Shown here one piece after another: positions 1-8,191 of a stretch of DNA of 33,580 nucleotides; within the stretch, counting starts at the first letter, position 1; every line of letters begins with the position of its first letter. The notes beneath the pieces were generated by a model. That model was given only the letters and a program-made list of their open reading frames with translations. It had not been told where the DNA came from and made no database searches. Origin of the DNA: an uncultured Bacillota bacterium. Its GTDB lineage: Bacteria; Bacillota; Clostridia; Oscillospirales; Oscillospiraceae. The stretch covers positions 1 to 33,580 of the forward strand of contig CALACZ010000192.1 in the NCBI GenBank assembly GCA_937890735.1, in the 5' to 3' direction. The position numbers were made by a program, and so were the translations under genes.

Positions 1-1
1 C

Positions 2-18
2 CCCGGCATTTCGCCGGG
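2..18 (-). terminator. GC-rich hairpin after the tail-fibre gene
   Basis: Six-base arms CCCGGC and GCCGGG enclose a five-base loop, 16 bases downstream of the tail-fibre stop codon. Position fits a terminator, but the window edge falls directly after the stem, so a T-tract cannot be confirmed. If the window edges are joined, no T-tract follows. Confidence 0.4.
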
Positions 19-33
19 ACCGGGTATTTGCTT

Positions 34-1878
34 TTATCCAAACAGCACCACGCGACAGGTGTTCGCTTCCAGCGTACCCGCGCCGTCCGTGTCGTTGATG
101 GTAACGGTCACATCATAATTTGTCTGGCTTACCGCCACGTCCGCCAGCACCTGTGCGCCGGTCGCCGCCTCATATACCTGCGCCAGCATCGCCGGGTTCT
201 GAATGCCGTGCGCCTCCGCCGTAATCGTCCACGTAAACGCACCGCCAGCCGCCGCAATGGCTGCGTTTGCAGCGGTATATTTGTGGAATTTCTCCGGCAT
301 ATCCTGCCAGGTCGGCGCTTTCTTGTCGCCGCCGGCCACAAGGATTTGTCCGGCTGCTCCGCCGTCCGCCGGAGCGTAGAAGCTCGGCGTTTTGGTTTGC
401 GTGCCGTTCAGCGTGATGGTGTTCGCCGTCGCGCCATCCTCAACGCCGTCCAGCTTTTTCTTATCCGCCGCGCTCATCGCGCCGCCGTCAGTCTGCGTCG
501 CAAGCGCCATCTTCACGCCATCCGCGCCTACGGAAAGACCGTTCGCCGCCACGACCTTCACGGAAATTTTGTTTTCGGCGCTGATGTCAATGCCGTCGCC
601 TGCCGTGTACGCTACCGCGATGTCCTGCACATTCAGGTAAATGTGGCTCTCGGACGGCGTCTGCGGGTCCGTGTAGGTATTGACCGTAAAATCAATATAC
701 TTTGTCCCCGCCGGGAATCCGCTGGGGTCTGCCTCGCCGGTCGAATCCTTGATTGCTACGTCCTTGACGAGGTAGTCCTTCGGGATGTTGATGACCGCGC
801 CGACGCCATTTCCATCCTTCTGGAGCTGGTAAGACGCCAGATAGCCGTCCTGCGCCGCAGTCAGCTTCGCGATGGTGTACTCCGCCGCAGCCGGGACCTC
901 CACCAGAAGTCCGGCTTCCGAAAGACTCGCCGCATTGCCCTCCTTGGGGTCGAGCTTAATGCCAACGGTCGGCGCTGTGGCCGTTCCTTCGATCGCAATG
1001 CCCTTGTTTTCCGTCGCGCCGACCGACGCCACCTTGCCCCCGGCAGTCTCTGCCGCAGCCTCCGCCGCAGCCTGTGCCGCCGCAGCCGCCTTTTTCGCGC
1101 CGTAAACGGTCGCCGCCGCCGCGCTGTCCGTGTCTTTGCCAAGCACCGCCGCCGCCGCGCCGGACTGATCCGCGCCAATCGCCGCCGGGGTGATGGTCTT
1201 TTCCTCAACGCCCGTTACATGACCGGCACTGTCTACCGTCACAGCCGGGACCTTGTCCGCCGCGCCGTAGGTACCGACGGCCACGCCGGAAAAAGCATGA
1301 CCGATGTTCACGGTCTTGCTCTTGGTGTCCGCGTTCACATGGGTCCACTTGTCGCCCGATGCGATCGTAAAGGCGTCCGTCTTCGCGCCCGCCTCGATGG
1401 TCGCGGCCGCGCCCTGACCCGCTACTTCCGTTTCCGCATTCTCGCTCTGCTGCGGGACCTTCACGCCGGAAAATGCGTTCTGGTTGACCTCGCCGCCGCC
1501 CGCGACCGCATTCTTGACTGCCGCATCGAGCGCCGCAATGGCTTTCTGCACGGTATCGCCCGCCGCAACATATCCGCCTTCGACCGGCGTATAATCCGTC
1601 AGCGTCAGTTCAACGACCTTCTTTGTGGCAACGCCGCCCTTTTTGTCCAGACCAACGACCACCGCGCCCGTCGTGCCCGCCTGATTGTACACCGCGCCCA
1701 CCGGCCGCCATGCCGCAGGAGAGAGTTTCGGGTCCCACTGATAGATGATCCCGTCCGTGGAATTTGCGTAGATCTGATAGTCTGCCGGACTGGCAGGCGC
1801 CGCCGCCAGCGGCTGGATCACTGCGTTCTGGATCTGATTCTTATTCAGATCGAGATTTGTAACGATTTTTCTGCTCAT
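34..1878 (-). CDS. Phage tail fibre / receptor-binding-like protein
   Basis: A 614-residue protein, very rich in Ala, Gly, Val and Thr, as in elongated phage fibres. The first 60 residues (MSRKIVTNLDLNKNQIQNAV) match the N-terminal type of Firmicutes tail-fibre proteins. Residues around 470-490 contain the fibre motif MSAADKKKLDGVEDGA, known from many phage fibre proteins, and around 100-120 is a related DTVQKAIAALDAAV segment. The last ~80 residues form a predicted beta-rich tip (TWTITAEAHGI, ending TCRVVLFG). It is the last gene before the left edge, where fibres usually stand in the late operon. ATG start at 1878 has an upstream GGAAAGGAAA ribosome site. No enzymatic motif is visible. Host receptor binding is inferred from position and composition. 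Confidence 0.75.
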   Translation of the reverse strand: MSRKIVTNLDLNKNQIQNAVIQPLAAAPASPADYQIYANSTDGIIYQWDPKLSPAAWRPVGAVYNQAGTTGAVVVGLDKKGGVATKKVVELTLTDYTPVEGGYVAAGDTVQKAIAALDAAVKNAVAGGGEVNQNAFSGVKVPQQSENAETEVAGQGAAATIEAGAKTDAFTIASGDKWTHVNADTKSKTVNIGHAFSGVAVGTYGAADKVPAVTVDSAGHVTGVEEKTITPAAIGADQSGAAAAVLGKDTDSAAAATVYGAKKAAAAAQAAAEAAAETAGGKVASVGATENKGIAIEGTATAPTVGIKLDPKEGNAASLSEAGLLVEVPAAAEYTIAKLTAAQDGYLASYQLQKDGNGVGAVINIPKDYLVKDVAIKDSTGEADPSGFPAGTKYIDFTVNTYTDPQTPSESHIYLNVQDIAVAYTAGDGIDISAENKISVKVVAANGLSVGADGVKMALATQTDGGAMSAADKKKLDGVEDGATANTITLNGTQTKTPSFYAPADGGAAGQILVAGGDKKAPTWQDMPEKFHKYTAANAAIAAAGGAFTWTITAEAHGIQNPAMLAQVYEAATGAQVLADVAVSQTNYDVTVTINDTDGAGTLEANTCRVVLFG

Positions 1879-1902
1879 TCTTCTGTTTCCTTTCCCTTTC
1901 GC

Positions 1903-2211
1903 TTAGTTTAGATATGCTGTCCCCGAAAATGGGGCGGAAAACATAACGACAACCTGATTTGCGTCGATGTACTGCACGTCGCCCACGACCTCGCGCCCGC
2001 TGCTGTCCACAACAGTCACCGATGGGAATTTCGCCAGTCCGTGCCGGATCACCCACCGCTCTGCCGCCACCGTCTGCTGAAACGTAAAGCTCTTGTCGCC
2101 GCCGGCAAGGATGACGCGCGTGTCGTCAATCGCAAAAGCCACGGCAGGCTTGCCGCGGATGTCGAAGCGGAGCTCGGCGGTTTTTTTGCCGATGTCAAAA
2201 TGGATTGCCAT
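1903..2211 (-). CDS. Small tail-tip/fibre-associated protein
   Basis: 102 residues beginning MAIHFDIGKKTAELRFDIRG. The second half (KFPSVTVVDSSGREVVGDV, then VVVMFSAPFSGTAYLN at the end) is a beta-strand repeat known from C-termini of phage fibre and tail-tip proteins; the FSAPFSGTAYLN ending is characteristic. ATG at 2211 overlaps the TGA of the preceding gene (TGATG), so translation is probably coupled; a GTG one codon earlier is also possible. It lies between a small tail protein and the fibre gene, so a structural or fibre-attachment role is likely. Exact function is not known to me. Confidence 0.65.
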   Translation of the reverse strand: MAIHFDIGKKTAELRFDIRGKPAVAFAIDDTRVILAGGDKSFTFQQTVAAERWVIRHGLAKFPSVTVVDSSGREVVGDVQYIDANQVVVMFSAPFSGTAYLN

Positions 2212-2534
2212 CACAGCACCACCTTGCTGATGCTGTCAGTGACGCTGATGTCCCCGACGTCAACGCCGATCACAGTCGGCGTCGCACCGCCCTTGAATTT
2301 CACGCGGATCTGGACGTGCTGCGACGAGCGCTGAATGCCGAAAGTTTCCTGCTGCGTGAGCGGAAAGAGGAAGTTGCCTTCCTCATCCAGCGTCACTTCG
2401 GCGGGGTACGTCTTGCGCAGCCGGTCCACCGTAAATTCGATCTCGTCGATGGTGGTCATGTCCAGCGGCTTACCGTCCTGTGTGCCGCTGAATACAATGG
2501 CGTACTGGTCGCCCTGCATGATTTTCAGGCTCAT
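2211..2534 (-). CDS. Small phage tail protein of unknown role
   Basis: 107 residues, MSLKIMQGDQYAIVFSGTQD at the start, with alternating beta strands and no cysteine. An open frame continues 10 codons upstream, but AAAGGAGG lies inside that extension and places the start at 2534. Small proteins with this opening (regulating nothing known) sit between the tail-tip genes and the fibre in Firmicutes siphoviruses; I infer a baseplate or fibre-adaptor role similar to the N-terminal domain of BppU-like proteins. The 26-bp palindrome lies just upstream of its ribosome site. Confidence 0.6.
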   Translation of the reverse strand: MSLKIMQGDQYAIVFSGTQDGKPLDMTTIDEIEFTVDRLRKTYPAEVTLDEEGNFLFPLTQQETFGIQRSSQHVQIRVKFKGGATPTVIGVDVGDISVTDSISKVVL

Positions 2535-2552
2535 GCTGCCGCCTCCTTTCTT

Positions 2553-2578
2553 CAAATTTCCCAACGTTGGGAAATTTG
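2553..2578. repeat. 26-bp perfect palindrome, copy 1
   Basis: Half-site CAAATTTCCCAAC followed immediately by its reverse complement, with no spacer and no mismatch. It fills most of the gap between two tail genes: it begins one base after the upstream TAG and ends just before the AAAGGAGG of the next gene. Two further copies, each with one mismatch between arms, are at 16391-16416 and 21890-21915. The lack of a loop fits a DNA-binding dyad better than an RNA terminator. Confidence 0.9.
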
Positions 2579-2579
2579 G

Positions 2580-2813
2580 CTATGCAGGATTGCCGATTTT
2601 ACAAATTACGACCACGCTGCCGCTGACGCGGGCGATGAGCACCCGGTCGCCGGCAACCAGCGTGACCGCTGCGTTGCACTTATAATGCTTTGCCGTCGCC
2701 GCCGTCTGACCGGGAAAGATCAGGCTCACGCCGTCGGTATATTTTGCGCCGACCGTTGCCAGCCCGATCTGCCCGGAGCTGGGGGCGGCTTTTGCCGTGC
2801 CGAAGAGATCCAT
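2580..2813 (-). CDS. Small hypothetical tail-module protein
   Basis: 77 residues, MDLFGTAKAAPSSGQIGLAT, then a compact beta-rich stretch ending RVSGSVVVICKIGNPA. I recognise no family with certainty; its form (short SH3-like beta barrel pattern with AGDRVLIA) resembles small proteins that follow the tail-hub gene in Firmicutes siphoviruses. Its ATG overlaps the stop of the upstream tail-hub gene (TAATG), which indicates translational coupling and a related structural role. Confidence 0.6.
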   Translation of the reverse strand: MDLFGTAKAAPSSGQIGLATVGAKYTDGVSLIFPGQTAATAKHYKCNAAVTLVAGDRVLIARVSGSVVVICKIGNPA

Positions 2814-3859
2814 TACGCGATCACCGTCCTTTTTGCCGTGTGCTGCATGAGCTGCCCGGTCGCCATGGTGAGTGTCCAGCCGGTCTCCTCATAGATGCCG
2901 GAGAGCAGCGGGTCGTCGATGGAGATCGTGTCGCCCACGCCGTGCCCCGGCTCGTTGAGCGTTGCAAATGTGATGGTGCGCGCCGAGAGCATCGACTCGT
3001 TCTTCGCCCGGTCTGCTGCCGCCTGAAGCTCCGCCTGACTGGCGATGTTGTCGAGCTGCTGCACGTCCACGATGCGCATTCCGCGCCGGAAGGTGGAAAT
3101 GCTCGACGTCGGCGAGTCGTTGACCGAGGTCGCGACCATGTCGGCGTCCAGATCGGGGTTGGAGCAGATGCGTACAAAAACATTCGGCGCGTTAAAATAA
3201 TCCGCCTCATCGCTGCGGTCGGGCGAGATCGGCTCTGCGCCGCGCAGGTCGCTCGCGCTGTAGGCGTGGTCGATGCGGTCGGCGCTCGGCGTTTTGTACG
3301 GCGACAGGTGCGCGAGCCCTCGCCCGTCGAACCACACGTCCGCGTAGTTGATCTCGCCGAGCAGCTGGTTGATGATCGTCAGGTACGTCGTGCCGATGTC
3401 CCAGTCCTCGCGGTCGCTTGCAAGCACCGCGTCCGACGGTGTGGCGAGGATCAGCTTGATCCCCGCCGCCGTCATCAGCTGCTGCACCACGGTCAGGTAC
3501 GCCGTCCCGGCGGCAAGATGCAGGATGCGCTCCGTGCGCATATTTTGCAGCCGCCAGCAGCGGTCGTATGCTTCGATCTGCGTCAGCGTGCGGTAGCGGT
3601 CCGCGACCTGGCTGTGCGTTGCCGCCAGAAAGACGCCCAGCGGCGTCTCTGTGCCGTTTACGACCATGACGGGCTGCATCTCGTCTGTGAGCAAATTGAC
3701 GCCGTCAGGGACGCGGAAGCTCCCGGAGAGGCTCATCTTGATCTCGGAGTTGCGGTCAACGTACACATTCGGCGCGTTGCCGCTCTCCCATTCCAGCCGC
3801 GCCAGCTCCGCGCCGCCGCGCAGGACGTTGACCCGGTAGGTCACATCACGCCTCGTCAA
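2813..3859 (-). CDS. Tail-hub / baseplate-type protein
   Basis: 348 residues. Contains a beta-rich first third (NVLRGGAELARLEWESGNA, TETPLGVFLAATHSQVADR) and a middle with RYRTLTQIEAYDRCWRLQ and LTVVQQLMTAAGI, the pattern of phage tail-hub proteins related to gp27/gp44 of Mu and XkdQ, which thread the tail tube to the tail tip. The C-terminal part includes GHGVGDTISIDDPLLSGIYEETGWTL, a strand-turn segment also typical of these proteins. The start used is TTG at 3859, which has AAGGAGG nine bases upstream; a GTG at 3844 is an alternative. It overlaps the end of the large FN3-like tail protein. Family assignment is from pattern, not a search. Confidence 0.6.
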   Translation of the reverse strand: MTRRDVTYRVNVLRGGAELARLEWESGNAPNVYVDRNSEIKMSLSGSFRVPDGVNLLTDEMQPVMVVNGTETPLGVFLAATHSQVADRYRTLTQIEAYDRCWRLQNMRTERILHLAAGTAYLTVVQQLMTAAGIKLILATPSDAVLASDREDWDIGTTYLTIINQLLGEINYADVWFDGRGLAHLSPYKTPSADRIDHAYSASDLRGAEPISPDRSDEADYFNAPNVFVRICSNPDLDADMVATSVNDSPTSSISTFRRGMRIVDVQQLDNIASQAELQAAADRAKNESMLSARTITFATLNEPGHGVGDTISIDDPLLSGIYEETGWTLTMATGQLMQHTAKRTVIA

Positions 3860-6134
3860 TGTCGATCTCCTCCTTTACGTCCGCCTGGGTCACGTTAAAG
3901 CTGTAGGTGCTGAAGAAATCGTCTGAGGTTTCGGAGAGGTTTGCGACGTAGCCGGTGACCATATTGCCCTCCGGCGTCTTGACGCACACCAGATGTCCGA
4001 GGATGGAGCGCAGCCGCGCCCTGTCCTCGGCGGTGAAGCAGACGCATCGGACGCTCAGTGAGCGCTGCACAAATTCGCTGCGCTCCGCCACGGGATACGC
4101 CCGCCCGGAGAGCTGCATATACTGGATGTCGCGCGTCAGCGAGTACGCCGTGGAGCGGTGCGCGCTGGAATCGTAGCGCAGGTCCACCCATTGCTCGGCG
4201 TCCAGATCGTACAGGCAAACGCTCGGCGTGCTGACTGTCGCCGTGACGGGGTCTGACAGGCTGTAGTTGGCGCTGCTGTCGTAGCAGCCGCGCACCTGAT
4301 AGGTGACCTGCCCGATGGACGTGCGGTCGATGTAGAATAGCTCCGTCGTCCTGGCAATGGCTGTGCCGTCGCGGTAGACGATGTAGTAGTCAAAATCGCC
4401 GGTGAATGCCAGCCATACAAACGTCACCTCGCGCTCGGCGTTCGCCATCGCCTGAAGGGTTGCGCCGGGAGTGTTGATGATTTGGAGCGGCGAGCTGCCC
4501 CATGCCGACCAGAAGCCGTACTCGTTTTGTACGCGCACGCGCACGGTGTAGTCGCCGTCCGCCAGATACAGCGGCGACTGCCACTGCTTGTCCGTGCCAA
4601 AGTGCGTGCCGTCCGCGTAAACGCCGACCAGCTCCACCTGATATGCCTGCTGCCCTTCGACCTGCCACGAGATCCTCGGGCGAGGCGAAAGCTCCTGAAT
4701 AACGACCACCGGCGCGGCAGGCGCGCCCACGCAGATGAAGGTCGCCGCGTCGCTCCACGCGCTGGCGACGTTGTCGGAGTTGTAGGTGCGCACGCGCCAG
4801 TAGCGCGTACCCGCTGTAAAGGTGTTCGCCGGGGCGGTCCAGGTCTGCGCCGAGCCGGTGATCGTAGCGAGCGCCGTCCATGTGCTTTTGTCGGCGGACC
4901 ATTGCAGCTCCGCCTTGGTCTGCGCCGTGCCGGTCTCGATGATGTGCGACCAGCGGAAGAGGATCGGAGACGTAGATTCGACGACCGTGCCGTTCGGCTC
5001 GAGGGCTTCGACCGTAGCGCCAGGCTCTTGCGTATATAGGCTGATAATGCCGGGGGAGATGGTCGCACCAAGCTCTGTGTACACCGTGACGGACCACTGG
5101 ATCGTCCCCTTCGGAAATGTATTAGCCGGGAAGGTGTACGACTGCGTAGCGCCGCTGATCGTGATCGTCTGAAATGTGCCGGATGTGCCGCTCCGCCATC
5201 TCAGTTCCGCTTTGGTCTGCGGGACTGTGCCCGCCTGCTCGACGCTCCACGAAAAGACGTTGCTCGCCGTGGGCGATACATAGCCGCCCGAGGGGCTGAC
5301 CGAGATCGCAGCCGCGACGGACTCGCTGACAACGTAGTCCGAATAGACCGGCTCTGAGGAATAACCAGCCGTCGTATACACTGCCAGCCGCCACTTGATC
5401 TGCCCAACGGGCAGGTCGCTGGTATCGACGTCTACGACGATCGCGTCCGGGTCGGAGGAGATGATCGTGCATGGGATCGTGTGCACGGCGTTATCACTGT
5501 CCGTCCACTCAAAGCTCACCTGCGATGCCGTCACGCGCTCGATCGTCGAGATGCTGTGCGTCAGCGCAAAGCAGATGCGCGTTTTGCGCAGGCTGGCGAT
5601 CTCACCATTCTGGCTGGACACGATCTCCGGGTCGTTGACGGTAAGAACCCCGGTATCGTCGCTGTAAAAAACCCTTGCATAGGGCGACACATCGCTGCCG
5701 TTCCAGTCCACCGCGCGCCAGTTCGCCTCAGAAGCAGAGACCAGAGCACCGAAGCGGAGCAGCTTCAGCGCGTCCGCGTTGGGCGCGCTGGCAGAAAACA
5801 CCTGCACATACGATTCCGCGTCATCCGGGTCGATTTGCACAGTGCCGCCGCTTAGAGCTTTGCGCTCCGGCAGCTGCGCATAGCCGGTCGGCTCTGATAC
5901 CGTTGCTGTTAAGGCTGCCACGCTTTCGCGGAAATTTGAGTCGGAGTTGCTGAACTGCATGAACGCGAAAAGCGCAAATTCCGTGATATTTTTGAACTTA
6001 ACGGACTCATAGTCAGCAGCGGACAGCACATAATACAGGCCAGAGCCGGGACCACCGTTGGTTGAGTAGTCATCCGGCTCATTGGCGTCCACGCCAAAAT
6101 GGACGCCGTAAAATACGTCCAAATATCCGCTCAC
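3846..6134 (-). CDS. Large tail-tip protein with repeated Ig/FN3-like domains
   Basis: 762 residues. Residues 1-250 are a unique N-terminal part. Between about 270 and 650 are at least three related domains of FN3 or Ig type: compare PQTKAELRWRSGTSGTFQTI with AQTKAELQWSADKSTWTALA, both followed by TFPANTF / TAPANTF and a tryptophan-rich strand (IQWSVTVY, RYWRVRTY). The last ~110 residues (YSLTRDIQYMQLSGRAYPV onward) differ and look like a distal-tail (Dit)-like C-terminal module with a conserved disulphide-poor beta fold. FN3 domains on tail tips usually help in sugar binding on the host surface. GTG start at 6134 overlaps the stop of the tape measure gene (GTGA). The tail-tip role is from position after the tape measure gene. 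Confidence 0.7.
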   Translation of the reverse strand: MSGYLDVFYGVHFGVDANEPDDYSTNGGPGSGLYYVLSAADYESVKFKNITEFALFAFMQFSNSDSNFRESVAALTATVSEPTGYAQLPERKALSGGTVQIDPDDAESYVQVFSASAPNADALKLLRFGALVSASEANWRAVDWNGSDVSPYARVFYSDDTGVLTVNDPEIVSSQNGEIASLRKTRICFALTHSISTIERVTASQVSFEWTDSDNAVHTIPCTIISSDPDAIVVDVDTSDLPVGQIKWRLAVYTTAGYSSEPVYSDYVVSESVAAAISVSPSGGYVSPTASNVFSWSVEQAGTVPQTKAELRWRSGTSGTFQTITISGATQSYTFPANTFPKGTIQWSVTVYTELGATISPGIISLYTQEPGATVEALEPNGTVVESTSPILFRWSHIIETGTAQTKAELQWSADKSTWTALATITGSAQTWTAPANTFTAGTRYWRVRTYNSDNVASAWSDAATFICVGAPAAPVVVIQELSPRPRISWQVEGQQAYQVELVGVYADGTHFGTDKQWQSPLYLADGDYTVRVRVQNEYGFWSAWGSSPLQIINTPGATLQAMANAEREVTFVWLAFTGDFDYYIVYRDGTAIARTTELFYIDRTSIGQVTYQVRGCYDSSANYSLSDPVTATVSTPSVCLYDLDAEQWVDLRYDSSAHRSTAYSLTRDIQYMQLSGRAYPVAERSEFVQRSLSVRCVCFTAEDRARLRSILGHLVCVKTPEGNMVTGYVANLSETSDDFFSTYSFNVTQADVKEEIDIDEA

Positions 6135-8191
6135 AGCGCTCCCTCCATTCTGCCGACTCTGCGGCGGTTTTTGACGATGCGGATGATGTCCTCAAACTCC
6201 TTGACGCTGCTGGCGGGGATGGTGATGTTGTAGGTATCACCGCCGCTCACCTGGCGGCTCTCCTGTGCGGTGAGGATGCGCGTGCCCTGCGGGAGGATCG
6301 CCATCTCAGGACCGTTCTCGCCGATGAGCGTCCGCCCGCCGTACCAGTAGTCCGTACCGGCGGCATTGTAGCCTTTCTGCTTCTTCCACACATCAAAGCT
6401 CAAAAAGCCGGTATTATCCTTCAGGTATTCGCGGTATTGCGATGCCGCCGTTGCGTCCGATGTTTTTGCATACTTTCCGATGCTCGTCGCCGTGTCGTAA
6501 AAACCTGAGATTGTGCCCCTCTTTCCAGCGCCGGAGTATGCGTTGTCAAGCCCCTCCTGATACGACGATTTGGAAAATCCACCAAAGCCGCCGCCGGAGC
6601 GCCACTCGTTGTTTTGTCGGTTTTCTCGGAGCATTTTTTCAATTTCAGCATCCGCGGCAGCTTGCTGCGCCTCCGCAATGCCATCTTGCAGCTCTTTCAG
6701 CGCATTGGCTTCCTCGCCCAAAAGCAGCGATACTCCGTCAGCGACCAAAGCGATTGCCCCCGCAAAGCCAATGACCACGTCGCTCAAAACAGGAATTGTC
6801 GTATTTGCCAAAGTCGCGGCAGCGGGCTCAAGCTCTCCGAAGGTCTCAAGCAGGAGACCAAACGACGAGACGATCCCGGATTCATCCAGCGTTTCGCCGA
6901 GGCCCTGGATCATCGTCCGCGTGTCTTCGAGGAAATTTGTCAGATAGGGTGCAAATTCGGATGAGAGTTTATTCTGCACACCCGTGCGCGTATCGTCCAG
7001 ATTCTTAACAGCGGTGTCCACGTCCTTCAGCGCGGTCACTGCCTCATCACTCAGGATATACCCCATATCCCGAGCCTCTTGCGCATACGCCTTGATCTTG
7101 CCAGAGCCCGCCTCGATCAGCGGATTCAGCTCGCGCGCCGATTCGGAGAGCAGGTCCATCGCAATGGCGTCACGTTCCGTGCGGTTTTCCATCTTGCCGA
7201 GCGCGTCGATCGTCTCGTAAAAAACACTTTCGGCGTCGCGCAGCTCACCGTTGGCGTCCGTGATGCGGATACCAAGCCGCTGATAGGCAGCCGCAACGTC
7301 CTCGCTGCCGTCGCGCGCCTCCTGCATTTTGTTGGTGGTCTCCTTGAGACTGTCCTGGATACGGTCATAGCTCACGCCGAGCCGCTCTCCGGCATAGGTG
7401 AGCTCCTGGATGGTCTGCGTCGTTTGCCCGGTGATGGACGACTGCTTCAGCAGCTCTGCGGCGTTCGCGGCGGTCTCCTTCGTCATGCTGATGAGCTTCT
7501 TCTCGGCAGCCACAACAGCCGCACCTAGCGCCGCCACGGTCACGGTGACCGCGCCCGCCGCCGTGCCGACGCCTCCCAGCTTGGTAATGGCTTTCTGGGC
7601 GGCAGGCGGGATTTTAATGCCGAGATCACCGGCGAGGTTTTCGACCGCGCCGCCGAAGCCGTCGGACTTCTTTTTGCTGTCGTCCGTCGCCTTGCCGAAG
7701 TCCTCCGCCGCCTTTGCGGCATCGTCCAGCTCGTCACCGGCGTTCTTGAGGGCTTCGGCGTTTTCATCCAGCGCGTCCTGCATTTTATAGAGATCGGCGG
7801 TGGCGTTATTGAGCTTCGTTTGCCAAACGGTAGTCTGGTCAGCGGCTTTCTGCACCTGCGCAGCCATCGCCTTGTATTCTTCACTTCCGGCATCCAGCGT
7901 GCTGGCTGTTTCGTCAAAAGCCTTCTGCGCCTTTTTCTGAATCGACTCCGCTTCCTCAACGGCTTTTTTCAGAACATCAACGCGTTCCTGCTGCGTCTTA
8001 AATTTCTTGCTTAAGACTTCACTCTTTTCGCTCAGCGCCTCGACGCTATCGCCATTTTTGGAATATTTCGCACTCAGCAGATTCAGCTCACTGCCGATCT
8101 CCTTTGTGGCTTTGTCGATGCTGCTCAACGCCTGACGGTATTCCGCCTCGCCGTCGAGCTTGATTTTCAGATTTGCAACAGGGGTAGCCAC
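6131..8191 (-). CDS. Tape measure protein
   Basis: 686 residues. Residues 1-190 are long alpha-helical coiled coil (ALSSIDKATKEIGSELNLLS, SKKFKTQQERVDVLKKAVEE), followed by a hydrophobic glycine-alanine segment near 215-235 (GGVGTAAGAVTVTVAALGAA), then more helix with the classic TMP-type SITGQTTQTIQELTYAGERL. The end, about 590-686, contains GGRTLIGENGPEMAILPQGT, the common C-terminal motif of Firmicutes tape measure proteins. By the usual 1.5 angstrom per residue rule the tail would be about 100 nm long. Start is GTG at 8191, with GGAGGTGG just upstream, right after the frameshifted T stop. No peptidase domain is seen. Confidence 0.92.
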   Translation of the reverse strand: MATPVANLKIKLDGEAEYRQALSSIDKATKEIGSELNLLSAKYSKNGDSVEALSEKSEVLSKKFKTQQERVDVLKKAVEEAESIQKKAQKAFDETASTLDAGSEEYKAMAAQVQKAADQTTVWQTKLNNATADLYKMQDALDENAEALKNAGDELDDAAKAAEDFGKATDDSKKKSDGFGGAVENLAGDLGIKIPPAAQKAITKLGGVGTAAGAVTVTVAALGAAVVAAEKKLISMTKETAANAAELLKQSSITGQTTQTIQELTYAGERLGVSYDRIQDSLKETTNKMQEARDGSEDVAAAYQRLGIRITDANGELRDAESVFYETIDALGKMENRTERDAIAMDLLSESARELNPLIEAGSGKIKAYAQEARDMGYILSDEAVTALKDVDTAVKNLDDTRTGVQNKLSSEFAPYLTNFLEDTRTMIQGLGETLDESGIVSSFGLLLETFGELEPAAATLANTTIPVLSDVVIGFAGAIALVADGVSLLLGEEANALKELQDGIAEAQQAAADAEIEKMLRENRQNNEWRSGGGFGGFSKSSYQEGLDNAYSGAGKRGTISGFYDTATSIGKYAKTSDATAASQYREYLKDNTGFLSFDVWKKQKGYNAAGTDYWYGGRTLIGENGPEMAILPQGTRILTAQESRQVSGGDTYNITIPASSVKEFEDIIRIVKNRRRVGRMEGAL

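Noticed and set aside
28..1911. A 627-codon open frame on the plus strand antisense to the tail-fibre gene
   Set aside because: High-GC shadow: Arg-, Val- and His-rich with no domains or ribosome site; the minus strand frame has the clear fibre motif.
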